A stretch of 64,000 bases of DNA from Desulfoluna butyratoxydans (GTDB lineage: Bacteria; Desulfobacterota; Desulfobacteria; Desulfobacterales; Desulfolunaceae), in NCBI RefSeq assembly GCF_900699765.1, contig NZ_CAADHO010000002.1, positions 372,001-436,000 of the forward strand, written 5' to 3'. The notes under the pieces were generated by a model, which saw nothing but the letters and a program-made list of their open reading frames with translations, was not told the origin of the DNA and ran no database searches. Of this stretch, positions 27,169-35,653 are shown in pieces (positions within the stretch are counted from its first letter, which is position 1; every line of letters begins with the position of its first letter). The translations under genes and the position numbers were made by a program.

Positions 27169-27225
27169 GCCTCCGGCGGCAAGGGGCTACAGCCCCAGAG
27201 TCGCACATGCTCGGCACAAGGCAGG
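27169..27225. repeat. Intergenic repeat fragment (copy H)
   Basis: GCCTCCGGCGGCAAGGGGCT followed by ACAGCCCC and GAGTCGCACATGCTCGG, a delta-type piece like copies A and W but truncated on the right. Confidence 0.6.
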
Positions 27226-27294
27226 AGACAGCTTAACCCCCTTGCCACCCTGCTCTTTAGCCCTTTGCCTTTCCCCTTTTGCCCTTTCTCCCTT

Positions 27295-27954
27295 TTACCC
27301 CCTCACCTTCCTGATCTTTTCAATGCTCGCATCCGGCCCCAAGAGCACCATCATGTCGCTCTCCTTGAGGACAAAATCCGCGGTGGGGATCATGTGCATC
27401 TTCTCCGGCACGAACTCCTTGATGGCCACCACCTGGACCCCGAAGCGGTTGATGAGGTTGAGCTCTTTGAGGCTTTTTCCGATAAAGGGGCCGGGCACGG
27501 CCATCTGCACGATGCCGTGGCCCTCGATGAAGGGGAGGTAGTCCAGCATGTCCGGGGTGTGGAGTTTTTCGGCCATGGAGATGGCCAGGTCCTTTTCCGG
27601 GAAAAAGACTTCCCCCACCCCGATCTTATGGAGAATCCGGGTATGGGGCTCGCTGATGGACTTGGCCATGAGGTTGGTGATCCCGAGTTCCTGAAGGTTC
27701 AGCACCGTCAGGATGGAGTTGCTCAGGATCGAGCCGATGCAGACCACCACCCGGTCCATTTCGGTAAGGCCCAGGCCGGCGATGGCCTCCGGGTCCGTGG
27801 TGTCGGCCACCAGGGCCCGGCTCACGTGGCCCTTGATCTTCTGGATCAGGCCCGCGTCCGCGTCGATGGCCAGGACTTCATGGCCCTTCTCATAGAGGTG
27901 GCAGGCAAGGTACCATCCGTAGCTTCCAATGCCGATGACCGCAAACTGTTTCAT
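27295..27954 (-). CDS. TrkA-family potassium channel/transport regulator
   Basis: 219 residues. The Rossmann RCK-N domain starts FAVIGIGSYGWYLACHLYEKGHEVLAIDAD, with the nucleotide-binding glycines, and an RCK-C domain covers about residues 135-219. KtrA/TrkA-type proteins gate K+ channels or transporters at the inner membrane in response to nucleotides. No membrane subunit gene is adjacent. MKQFAVIGIG is taken as the start by family precedent; a longer form from 27993 is possible because the close AAGG is poorly spaced. Confidence 0.88.
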   Translation of the reverse strand: MKQFAVIGIGSYGWYLACHLYEKGHEVLAIDADAGLIQKIKGHVSRALVADTTDPEAIAGLGLTEMDRVVVCIGSILSNSILTVLNLQELGITNLMAKSISEPHTRILHKIGVGEVFFPEKDLAISMAEKLHTPDMLDYLPFIEGHGIVQMAVPGPFIGKSLKELNLINRFGVQVVAIKEFVPEKMHMIPTADFVLKESDMMVLLGPDASIEKIRKVRG

Positions 27955-28192
27955 CCTTATATTCGTCTCCCTTGGTTGATCCATGCCGCTCAAAGGCGGC
28001 CCCTTTTCGCTTATACCCTTCCTGGGTTCCTTTTTCCAGCACAGGCCCCCTGGGGCCCCGCACCGATGCCGTTTCTGTGTTCCTTTTCCGGACCTTAGTT
28101 ATAAAAGCAATTTCCATGCCGCCAAACAAAATACTCGCCTCTCGTATCACGCTGATTTAACAACGGAGACACAGGGATCATAAGAAATTGCC

Positions 28193-28222
28193 TTGACAAA
28201 AATGCGCCATTTCTCATAGTAT
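28193..28222 (+). promoter_or_regulatory. Promoter of the TetR regulator gene
   Basis: TTGACA at 28193-28198 and TAGTAT at 28217-28222 have an 18-bp spacer. The TetR operator begins at the next base. Confidence 0.7.
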
Positions 28223-28240
28223 TGAATGGGTATTCATTCA
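28223..28240. promoter_or_regulatory. Operator 1 of the FadR-like TetR regulator
   Basis: TGAATGGGTATTCATTCA is a near-palindrome directly downstream of the -10 box. It closely matches the Bacillus subtilis FadR consensus TGAATGANTANTCATTCA as I recall it. A related site lies at 31176-31196 in front of the EMO-etf operon, so the regulator is predicted to control itself, acd and that operon. Confidence 0.72.
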
Positions 28241-28297
28241 TAATCAACCGGGGAGTCGGATTTCCCCCAAATTCCCAGGCGTATCAACTGGAACCAT

Positions 28298-28888
28298 ATG
28301 AAATCAGACAAATATCATCTTATCATAGAAGCTGCCATCACCGTCTTTGCCAAGCAGGGCTACTACCAGACCACCGTGGCTCAGATCGCTCGGGAAGCCG
28401 GTGTTGCCGACGGCACCATCTACCTCTACTTCAAGAACAAGGAGGACATCCTCCTCCAGATCTTCTCGTTTCGAGCCAAGCAGATTTTCGACCAGTTTTA
28501 CGATGCCGTGGCCCATTGCGATCATTCCGAAGAGAAGCTCCGGAGCCTCATCCGGAACCAGCTCACCGCCTTCCAGGCCGACAAGGGGCTGGCCGTGGTC
28601 TTCCAGGCCGAATCCCGCCAGGTAAGAAAATCAGACGCCCTCACCGAACAGATCAACCAGATCTCCAAGCAGTACCGCAACCTGGTGGGAGAGATCGTGG
28701 AGAAGGGACAGGAGGAGGGGTGCATGCGCAAAGACCTCTACCTCGGCCTGGTCAAGCGCTTCATCCTGGGGGCCGTGGAAGAGGTCATCAACACCTGGGT
28801 CCTGGCCGGCGGCCGTTACGATCTGGCCTCCATGGCCGATCCCCTGGTGGACCTGTACATGCGGGGCATCGGCAACCCCGAGTCGTAA
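28298..28888 (+). CDS. TetR-family regulator (FadR-like, fatty-acid degradation)
   Basis: 196 residues. The N-terminal HTH is FAKQGYYQTTVAQIAREAGVADGTIYLYFKNKEDIL (residues about 18-53, typical TetR). The C-terminal ligand domain is helical and resembles the B. subtilis FadR (YsiA) group that senses acyl-CoA. It lies 77 bp upstream of an acyl-CoA dehydrogenase in the same direction. Operator-like palindromes stand before this gene and before the EMO gene, supporting derepression of beta-oxidation by acyl-CoA. That role is inference. Confidence 0.88.
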   Translation: MKSDKYHLIIEAAITVFAKQGYYQTTVAQIAREAGVADGTIYLYFKNKEDILLQIFSFRAKQIFDQFYDAVAHCDHSEEKLRSLIRNQLTAFQADKGLAVVFQAESRQVRKSDALTEQINQISKQYRNLVGEIVEKGQEEGCMRKDLYLGLVKRFILGAVEEVINTWVLAGGRYDLASMADPLVDLYMRGIGNPES

Positions 28889-28965
28889 CCGACACGTGAA
28901 AGAGAACGGCGGGGCCATCTTGGCCGCGCCTTTAACAACATTAGGTTCTAAGGAGAGAAGGAAAC

Positions 28966-30768
28966 ATGGCTCAAGTCATTTCAGAGCGCAGGGACGTGGA
29001 GTTTGTCCTGCATGAACAGTTCGAGGTGGGCAACTTAAGCAAAAACGACAGGTTTGCCGAGTTCAACAAAAAAACCGTGGACATGATTGTCAACGAAGCG
29101 CGCAACCTGGCCGTCAAAGAGCTTCTCCCCATCAACAAGGACGGGGATGAGCAGGGGTGCACCTTCGACGCCGGCAAGGTCATCGTGCCCGACTCCTTCA
29201 AGCGCGTCTACGACCTCTTCAACGAAGGGGAGTGGCTGGCCATGACCGAAGACCCCAAGTGGGGGGGCCAGGGCATGCCCCACGTGGTGGGCCAGGCAGC
29301 CGCCGAGTACTTCAACGGGGCCAACTACCCCTTCATGATGTACGGCAACCTCACCCACGGCGCCGGCAAGCTCGTGGAGTCCTTCGGCACCGACGAGCAG
29401 AAGGCCACCTACCTGAAAAAGCTCTACACCGGTGAGTGGGGCGGCACCATGCTCCTCACCGAGCCCTGCGCAGGCTCCGACGTAGGGGCCCTGGAGACCG
29501 TGGCCAAGAAGAACGACGACGGCACCTACTCCATCAGCGGCTCCAAGATCTTCATCTCCGGCGGCGAGCATGAGATGGTGGACAACATCATCCACCCGGT
29601 CCTGGCCCGCATCGAAGGGGCGCCCGCCGGTACCCGCGGCATCAGCCTCTTCCTCGTGCCCAAGTACCTCGTCAACGAAGACGGAAGCCTGGGCGCCTTC
29701 AACGACGTGGTCTGCACCGGCATCGAGCACAAGATGGGCATCCACGGCAACTGCACCTGCTCCCTCACCCTGGGCGGCAAGGGCCAGTGCGTGGGCACCC
29801 TCATCGGCGAAGAGAACAAGGGCATGGCCCACATGTTCCTCATGATGAACGAGGCGCGCCTCCACGTGGGCATGCAGGGCTTTGCCTGCGCCACCGCCGC
29901 CTACATGTACGCCCTGGACTACGCCAAGCAGAGGGTCCAGGGAGCCAACCTCACCAAGCCCAAGGACGGCGGTGTGCCCATCATCCAGCACCCGGATGTG
30001 CGACGCCAGCTCCTCACCATGAAGGCTTACGTGGAGGCCATGCGAAGCACCATCTACTACATGGGCCTGTTGCGGGACTACACCCATGTGGCCGAAGACG
30101 AAGAGACCAAGGCCATGTACGAAGGCCTCATCGAGATCCTCACCCCGGTGGCCAAGGGCTATGTTACGGACCGCGCCTTTGAGATGTGCAGCCACGCCGT
30201 TCAGGTTTACGGCGGCTACGGCTTCATCGAAGAGTACCCCGTGGCCCAGCTCCTGCGCGACTGCCGCATCACCATGATCTACGAAGGCACCAACGGCATC
30301 CAGGCCATGGACCTGCTCGGCCGCAAGCTCGGCATGAAAAAGGGCAAGGTCTTCATGGACCTCATGGGCGAGATCGGCAAAACCGTGGCCGCGGCCAAAG
30401 AGTACGAGGTACTGGCCCCCTTTGCCGCCAAGGTGGAGGCCTCCCTCATGAAGCTCGGCGAGCTGGCCATGCACATGGGCAAAACCGCCATGAGCGAGAA
30501 GGTGCAGAGCGCCTTTGCCTACGCCCACCCCTTCCTGGAGGTGACCGGCGACGTGGTGATGGCCTGGATGCTCCTCTGGCGAGGCACCTCCGCGGCCAAG
30601 GGCCTTGAAAAGGCCAAGAAGAAGGACATCCCCTTCTACGAGGGCCAGATCAAGAGCCTCGACTTCTTCACCGGCTGCGTGCTCCCCGTCACCGAAGGCA
30701 AAATGGAGATGATCAAGGCCACCAACAGCGCCATCGTGGACATCGCCGAGGAGTCGTTCATCTGCTAA
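28966..30768 (+). CDS. Acyl-CoA dehydrogenase (600-residue class)
   Basis: 600 residues, larger than the 380-residue classical enzymes, like the FadE5/DmdC-type group with a C-terminal extension. It oxidises acyl-CoA to enoyl-CoA with FAD and passes electrons to ETF. FAD segments are MLLTEPCAGSDVG (about 164) and SGSKIFISGGEHEM (about 190). The arginine-containing AVQVYGGYGFIEEYPVAQLLRD is at about 408, and the catalytic glutamate is in MIYEGTNGIQAMDL (about 441). AAGGAGAGAAGGAAAC precedes the ATG. The downstream EMO and EtfBA genes supply the electron route to menaquinone. Confidence 0.95.
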   Translation: MAQVISERRDVEFVLHEQFEVGNLSKNDRFAEFNKKTVDMIVNEARNLAVKELLPINKDGDEQGCTFDAGKVIVPDSFKRVYDLFNEGEWLAMTEDPKWGGQGMPHVVGQAAAEYFNGANYPFMMYGNLTHGAGKLVESFGTDEQKATYLKKLYTGEWGGTMLLTEPCAGSDVGALETVAKKNDDGTYSISGSKIFISGGEHEMVDNIIHPVLARIEGAPAGTRGISLFLVPKYLVNEDGSLGAFNDVVCTGIEHKMGIHGNCTCSLTLGGKGQCVGTLIGEENKGMAHMFLMMNEARLHVGMQGFACATAAYMYALDYAKQRVQGANLTKPKDGGVPIIQHPDVRRQLLTMKAYVEAMRSTIYYMGLLRDYTHVAEDEETKAMYEGLIEILTPVAKGYVTDRAFEMCSHAVQVYGGYGFIEEYPVAQLLRDCRITMIYEGTNGIQAMDLLGRKLGMKKGKVFMDLMGEIGKTVAAAKEYEVLAPFAAKVEASLMKLGELAMHMGKTAMSEKVQSAFAYAHPFLEVTGDVVMAWMLLWRGTSAAKGLEKAKKKDIPFYEGQIKSLDFFTGCVLPVTEGKMEMIKATNSAIVDIAEESFIC

Positions 30769-30807
30769 CGGCACCGTAACGGCCCGGCACACGGTGCCAC
30801 AGGCTGA

Positions 30808-30844
30808 GGCGGAGGGGGGCGGCGTTCCCGCGCCCCTCTCCGCC
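30808..30844 (+). terminator. Hairpin after acyl-CoA dehydrogenase
   Basis: GGCGGAGGGG pairs with CCCCTCTCCGCC around a short loop. There is no T-run, so termination is uncertain. The rest of the gap to 31147 shows no gene; its last 250 bp become AT-rich before the next promoter. Confidence 0.5.
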
Positions 30845-31147
30845 AACCGTTCCGAGGGAGGTAAGCATTGAAAACAACGGCATAAGCGGACCGGCATAAA
30901 CATGGGCCATTCATTTTCAGGGAGGGGCACCGGGGCCATGCGTTTTTCTTGCATTTCTTCCCCTGACACACCCCGATTTCCCTTGCCGCTTGCCTCGATT
31001 TTATGCACAACCAAGGAACATTTGTCTCACTCTCCTACTTTTTGATCGAGGCATGGCAGAATGCCATAAAACCTTTGCCTTTATACAAGGAAAGGGTGTA
31101 ATTATCCAATAACGCTTACGATCGAAAAGGTGAAAGCTTTTTTACTT

Positions 31148-31176
31148 GACGGAACCGTGTTTGTCATTTACATTTG
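31148..31176 (+). promoter_or_regulatory. Promoter of the EMO-etfBA operon
   Basis: TTGACG (31148-31153) and TACATT (31171-31176) with a 17-bp spacer, placed immediately before a TetR operator-like palindrome. Confidence 0.65.
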
Positions 31177-31196
31177 AAGGGTTATTCATTTCAATT
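31176..31196. promoter_or_regulatory. Operator 2 of the FadR-like TetR regulator
   Basis: The near-palindrome TTGAAGGGTTATTCATTTCA has the same layout as operator 1 (GAA, GGGT, ATTCATT) and the same placement just after the -10 box. This predicts repression of the EMO-etfBA operon by the TetR protein at 28298. Confidence 0.65.
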
Positions 31197-31277
31197 ATGG
31201 AGTAAAATGGCACAATTACTATGTGCTGTTTGAGGATATTGTATCATTTCAACTAAGGGAGAGAGGGAAAGCTAAGT

Positions 31278-33344
31278 ATGGAACATCTTATTTCACCTGC
31301 CCATTCAATGATTTTGGGATTTATCCCAGGATGGCTGATTTCGTTTCTCTATGTGGTTGTCGGTGTGGGAATCTTTGCTTACATCATCGCAAAACGTCTG
31401 GCCCCCCTCGTCAAGGCGGCACCTGACAACAGCCGGTTTGGTAACATTCCGGCGCGGCTTAAAAACGTTCTGGTCGTCTGGCTGGGACAGATCAAACAGC
31501 CCCGCTACATGTTCGCCGGCGTGCTCCACATCTTGATCTTCTTCGGGTTCCTGACCCTGGCGCTCCGGACCTGCTCCCTTGTGGTCATCGGGATGTTCCC
31601 GGATTTCGCCCTTCCCGGCCTGGCTCCGGATCAGCCCCTGGGCGCCGTCTACAACGTGCTCAAGGACTACGCGGCCACCACCGTCTTCTTCGCCTGTCTC
31701 GTGGCGGCCATCCGCCGCGGCGTGTTCAAGCCCGCCCGCTACGCGGTGCCCGAGAAGTACGGCCACGACCACACCGCCGAGGCGGTATTTGTCTGCTGCA
31801 TCATCATGGGCCTGATGCTTACCGAGAGCCTTTTTGAAGCGGTTCTGGTGGCAGCCGGTCACGAGGCCTTCCTGGCTCCCCTGACCCTGGCCTGGTTCTT
31901 CTCCAAGGTCTTTGCCAGCGCGCCCCACGGCCTGCTGCAGTTCCTCCACGTTCTGGCTTACTACTGCCACAACACCCTGTTCTTCTTCTTCCTCTGCTTC
32001 CTGCCCCTGGGGAAACACTTCCACGTCATCACCTCGCTGTTCAACGTGCTCTTCATGCGCGTCCAGCGCGGGAACATCAAACCCGTGGTTTACGGCATCA
32101 CCGCCGAGGGTCTTGACGAGCTGGAATCCTTCGGTGTCAAGAAGATCGAGGACTTTACCTGGAAACACATGCTGGACTTCTACACCTGTGCCGACTGCGG
32201 ACGCTGCTCCGACCAGTGCCCGGCCAACCTGGTGGGTCGTCCCCTCTCCCCGCGCTTTATCACCATCAAGGCCAGGGACTACATGTTCAAGAACTACCCC
32301 CTGCGCGGTGAGCTGAAAAAGAGCGAGCCCCTCATCGGCTCCATTTATACCGCCGACGAAATCTGGTCCTGTACCACCTGCGGCGCCTGCGAGCAGGAGT
32401 GTCCCCTGGGCATTGAGTACATCGACAAGATCGTCGACCTGCGCCGCGGCCTGGTGGACGAAGGCGAAGTGCCCCAGACCCTCCAGAAACCCATGAAGGC
32501 CCTCGGCAAGCGAGGCAACCCCTGGGGCAAAGTGGAGAAAAAGCGTGCGGACTGGACCAAGGACAAAGAGTTCGCCGAAGAGTGCAGTGTCAAGGTCATG
32601 GACAACGGTGACACCACCGACACCCTCTACTTCGTGGACTCCATCACCAGCTACGACGACCGCATGGTCAACATCGCCAAGTGCACCTCCAAGATCCTGG
32701 ACGCCGCCGAAGAAGACTTCTTCATTCTCGGCAAGCAGGAGAAGGACAGCGGCAACGAGGTGGTCCGTTTCGGTGAAGAGATGCTCTTCCAGCAGCTGAA
32801 AGAGCAGAACGTCGAAGCCATCAACGAGTCCGGGGCCAAGAAGATCATCGCCTCCGACCCCCACGCCTACAACGCCCTGAAGAACGACTACCCCGAGCTG
32901 GATCTCCCCGTGGAGCACATCTCCGAGGTCATCGTTAAAAAGGTCAAGGACGGCACCATCAAGCTCAAGGCGGTGGAAGACCCCTCCAAGGTCTACACCT
33001 ATCACGATCCCTGCTATCTCGGCCGTCACAACGGCATCTACGACGATCCCCGTGACGCCATGGCCGCCATTCCGGGCCTCCAGATGGTAGAGATGGAGAA
33101 AAACCGAGACCGCTCCCTCTGCTGCAGCGGCGGCGGACTCATGCTCTTCTACGAGCCCCATGAAGAAGAGCGCATGGCCGTGCTGAGGGTCCAGATGGCC
33201 CACGAAGCCGGCGCCAACGTCATCGTCTGTGCCTGCCCCTTCTGCATGGTCAACATGGAAGACGCCATCAAGGTGGCTGGTCTTGACGATCAGCTGGAAG
33301 CCATCGAGCTCACCGAGCTCATTGAGCAGCACATGGAAAAGTAG
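31278..33344 (+). CDS. Membrane Fe-S oxidoreductase, EtfAB:menaquinone oxidoreductase (EMO) type
   Basis: 688 residues. Residues about 10-270 have six membrane helices resembling the NarI/DsrM haem b subunit. Two [4Fe-4S] motifs follow: CADCGRCSDQCP (about 303) and CTTCGACEQECP with a changed spacing reading CTTCGACEQEC (about 363). The C-terminal cysteine-rich (CCG) domain has HDPCYLGRHNG, LCCSGGGLM and CACPFCM. The region where a first CCG repeat would be expected (about 430-520) has lost those cysteines. Known EMO proteins take electrons from EtfAB and reduce menaquinone. The position directly upstream of etfB-etfA and downstream of acd supports this. Confidence 0.9.
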   Translation: MEHLISPAHSMILGFIPGWLISFLYVVVGVGIFAYIIAKRLAPLVKAAPDNSRFGNIPARLKNVLVVWLGQIKQPRYMFAGVLHILIFFGFLTLALRTCSLVVIGMFPDFALPGLAPDQPLGAVYNVLKDYAATTVFFACLVAAIRRGVFKPARYAVPEKYGHDHTAEAVFVCCIIMGLMLTESLFEAVLVAAGHEAFLAPLTLAWFFSKVFASAPHGLLQFLHVLAYYCHNTLFFFFLCFLPLGKHFHVITSLFNVLFMRVQRGNIKPVVYGITAEGLDELESFGVKKIEDFTWKHMLDFYTCADCGRCSDQCPANLVGRPLSPRFITIKARDYMFKNYPLRGELKKSEPLIGSIYTADEIWSCTTCGACEQECPLGIEYIDKIVDLRRGLVDEGEVPQTLQKPMKALGKRGNPWGKVEKKRADWTKDKEFAEECSVKVMDNGDTTDTLYFVDSITSYDDRMVNIAKCTSKILDAAEEDFFILGKQEKDSGNEVVRFGEEMLFQQLKEQNVEAINESGAKKIIASDPHAYNALKNDYPELDLPVEHISEVIVKKVKDGTIKLKAVEDPSKVYTYHDPCYLGRHNGIYDDPRDAMAAIPGLQMVEMEKNRDRSLCCSGGGLMLFYEPHEEERMAVLRVQMAHEAGANVIVCACPFCMVNMEDAIKVAGLDDQLEAIELTELIEQHMEK

Positions 33345-33493
33345 TCAACCAAAATGGGGCCGCGCGGGCGGCCCCATGTATATTCCTGTGAATCATGTGC
33401 CTCTATCCGCCCACAGGGCGTAAGCCCTTGACGGCGCACCAGATACGAGATTGTCAAGATTCGGGTATATATTAACTTTTTGGGAGGAATAAC

Positions 33494-34282
33494 ATGGAAA
33501 TCTTAGTATGTGTCAAAAGAGTTCCCGACTCGGCTGAAAACGAGATCGAAATGAACGCCGAAGGCAACGACATCGAGCGTGACGATCTGGTTTTCTCCGT
33601 AAACGAATGGGATAACTACGCTGTCGAAGAAGCCATTCAGATTGTTGACAAGGTCGGCGGCACCGTAACGGTTGTCACCGTTGGCGATGACGAGTCCGAC
33701 GAAGTGCTCCGTCGTGAAATGGCCATGGGCGCTGCCAAAGGCATCCTCCTGACCGACGACGCCTTCGAGGGTTCCGATTGCAAAGGCGTGGCCACCATTC
33801 TTAAGGGCTGCGTGGACAAAGGCAACTACGACCTCATCTTCACCGGCGCCCAGGCCGACGAAGGGGCCGGCGCTGTCGGCGGCATGCTCGCCGCCATGCT
33901 CGACTACCCCTATGCGTCCCTGGTCAACAAAATTGAAACCGGTGACGGCAAGCTCACCGTCGGTCGTGAGATCGAGGGCGGCAACCAGGAGATGAACGAA
34001 ATCGAAATGCCTTGCGTTCTCTCCATCCAGACCGGTATCAACGAGCCCCGCTACGTGGGTATCCGCGGTATCCGTCAGGTCTCCGGTGTTGAAATCCCCG
34101 AGTTCGGCGCTGCCGATCTGGGCGTTGACGCCGCCGCCGTTGGCGAAGCCGGTGCCAAGGTCAAGAAGGCCGACTACTTCGTTCCCGAGGCCGGTGATGG
34201 CGCTGAGATGCTTGAAGGAAGCAACGAGGAGATCATCGAAAAACTCATCGAAATCCTTAAGGCGAATGGAGGGCTGCAGTAA
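33494..34282 (+). CDS. etfB: Electron transfer flavoprotein, beta subunit
   Basis: 262 residues, the usual EtfB length, starting MEILVCVKRVPD. It binds AMP and, with EtfA, shuttles electrons from acyl-CoA dehydrogenases. VVTVGDDESDEVLRREMAMGA (about 57) and FTGAQADEGAGAVGGMLA (about 116) are family segments. GGGAGGAATAAC precedes the ATG. Its TAA stop overlaps the etfA ATG by one base (TAATG), so translation is coupled. Confidence 0.97.
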   Translation: MEILVCVKRVPDSAENEIEMNAEGNDIERDDLVFSVNEWDNYAVEEAIQIVDKVGGTVTVVTVGDDESDEVLRREMAMGAAKGILLTDDAFEGSDCKGVATILKGCVDKGNYDLIFTGAQADEGAGAVGGMLAAMLDYPYASLVNKIETGDGKLTVGREIEGGNQEMNEIEMPCVLSIQTGINEPRYVGIRGIRQVSGVEIPEFGAADLGVDAAAVGEAGAKVKKADYFVPEAGDGAEMLEGSNEEIIEKLIEILKANGGLQ

Positions 34283-35232
34283 TGGCACAGGTATTTGCAT
34301 ATTTGGTACACAACGATGGCGCTCTTGATGATTCTGCAATGGAACTGGTCGTGGCTGCCAAGGCCGTAGGCGATGATGTCACCGCCATCGTCACCGGCTC
34401 CGGTATCGACGCCGTGGCCGACGAAGCCGCCAAGATCTTCCCCAAAGTCATCAAAATTGACGACGCCGCCCTGGCCTACCCCAACGCCGAAGTGGTTCGC
34501 AAAGCCCTGCTCACCGTCATCCCCGCAGGGTCCATCGTCCTCTTCGCCAACAACACCTTCGCCATGGACTGCGCCCCCGGCCTTTCCATCAAGATGGATG
34601 CTGCCTACGTCTCCGACATCATCGGTCTCGAAGCCGACGGCACCACCCTCAAGACCGTACGCCAGGAGTTCGGCGGCGAAGTCAACACCCACGTGGACGT
34701 GGACGCTTCCAACGGCGCTGTCGTGGCCCTTCGCCCCGGCACCTTCGCAGCCGACGAGTCCAAGTCCGCTGGCGGCAGCGTAGAAGCTGCTGCAGCCGGC
34801 GATCTGTCCGCCAAGCGCAAGTTCATCGAAATCGTTGAGCCCGAGGCTGGCGACGTGGACATCACCAAAGCCGACCTGCTCGTCTCCATCGGCCGCGGTA
34901 TCGAAGACGAGGACAACATCGAGATGGCCCACGAGCTGGCCGAAGCCCTCGGCGCAGGCGCCGAAGTTTCCTGCTCCCGTCCCATCGTCGACGCCAAGTG
35001 GCTTGAGCCCTCACGCCAGGTTGGTACCTCCGGTTGCACCGTCAAGCCCAAGGTTTACCTTGCTTGCGGCATCAGCGGTTCCTTCCAGCACCTGGGCGGC
35101 ATCAAGGGTGGCTTCATGATCGCCATCAACAAGAGCGAAAACGCCCCCATCTTCCAGGTGGCGGACGTGGGTATCGTTGCCGACATCCTCGAGTTCCTCC
35201 CCGAACTCACCGAGGCCGTCAACGACCTCTAA
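34282..35232 (+). CDS. etfA: Electron transfer flavoprotein, alpha subunit
   Basis: 316 residues. The C-terminal FAD domain is clear: CSRPIVDAKWLEPSRQVG, TVKPKVYLACGISGSFQHLGG, and SENAPIFQVADVGIVADILEFLPEL. EtfA holds the FAD that exchanges electrons with dehydrogenases and with the quinone reductase. It is the last gene of the EMO-etfBA operon, closed by a strong terminator. Confidence 0.97.
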   Translation: MAQVFAYLVHNDGALDDSAMELVVAAKAVGDDVTAIVTGSGIDAVADEAAKIFPKVIKIDDAALAYPNAEVVRKALLTVIPAGSIVLFANNTFAMDCAPGLSIKMDAAYVSDIIGLEADGTTLKTVRQEFGGEVNTHVDVDASNGAVVALRPGTFAADESKSAGGSVEAAAAGDLSAKRKFIEIVEPEAGDVDITKADLLVSIGRGIEDEDNIEMAHELAEALGAGAEVSCSRPIVDAKWLEPSRQVGTSGCTVKPKVYLACGISGSFQHLGGIKGGFMIAINKSENAPIFQVADVGIVADILEFLPELTEAVNDL

Positions 35233-35275
35233 GAGACTTGCGGGGCTTTGCTCCCGCTCTCTGACCTGAAAAGCC

Positions 35276-35311
35276 AAAGGGCGCATCGACCATGTCGATG
35301 CGCCCTTTTTG
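35276..35311 (+). terminator. Rho-independent terminator after etfA
   Basis: GGGCGCATCGAC / GTCGATGCGCCC with a CAT loop and TTTTT, 45 bp after the etfA stop. Confidence 0.92.
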
Positions 35312-35556
35312 TGTTTGGCGGGATACCCTTTCTCCATGGGTCGCAGAGGGAGAAATGGTGTCATGCCCACTTTATGATACATACCGGCGGCCATGGTCCG
35401 TCTCAACCCGACAGCTGAGAGACATTTGCCCTGGTGCATAAATGCACCCTACGCATCACGGTTGATGCCATGTTTTCCGGTGTGTGAGCCGCGTCAGTGC
35501 ATGGGCCGTTTCTCAGCCTTCGAGGTGTCTTGCTACACGCTCTTGTCTATTCCACA

Positions 35557-35650
35557 CGGGCGCAGCCCGTCAGCAAATGCCTAGGGCGAGGAACGAGCCC
35601 CGGAGCATTTGCGAACCAGGGGATTTATCCTCTGGACGCCGGAGGCATCG
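35557..35650. repeat. Intergenic palindromic repeat, delta type (copy I)
   Basis: GGGCGCAGCCCGTCAGCAAAT, then GCCCCGGAGCATTTGCGAAC, CCAGGGGATTTATCCTCTGG and a final CGCCGGAGGC. Its right end abuts the stop codon of the RND gene on the minus strand, as copy L abuts dinB. Confidence 0.8.
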
Positions 35651-35653
35651 CTT

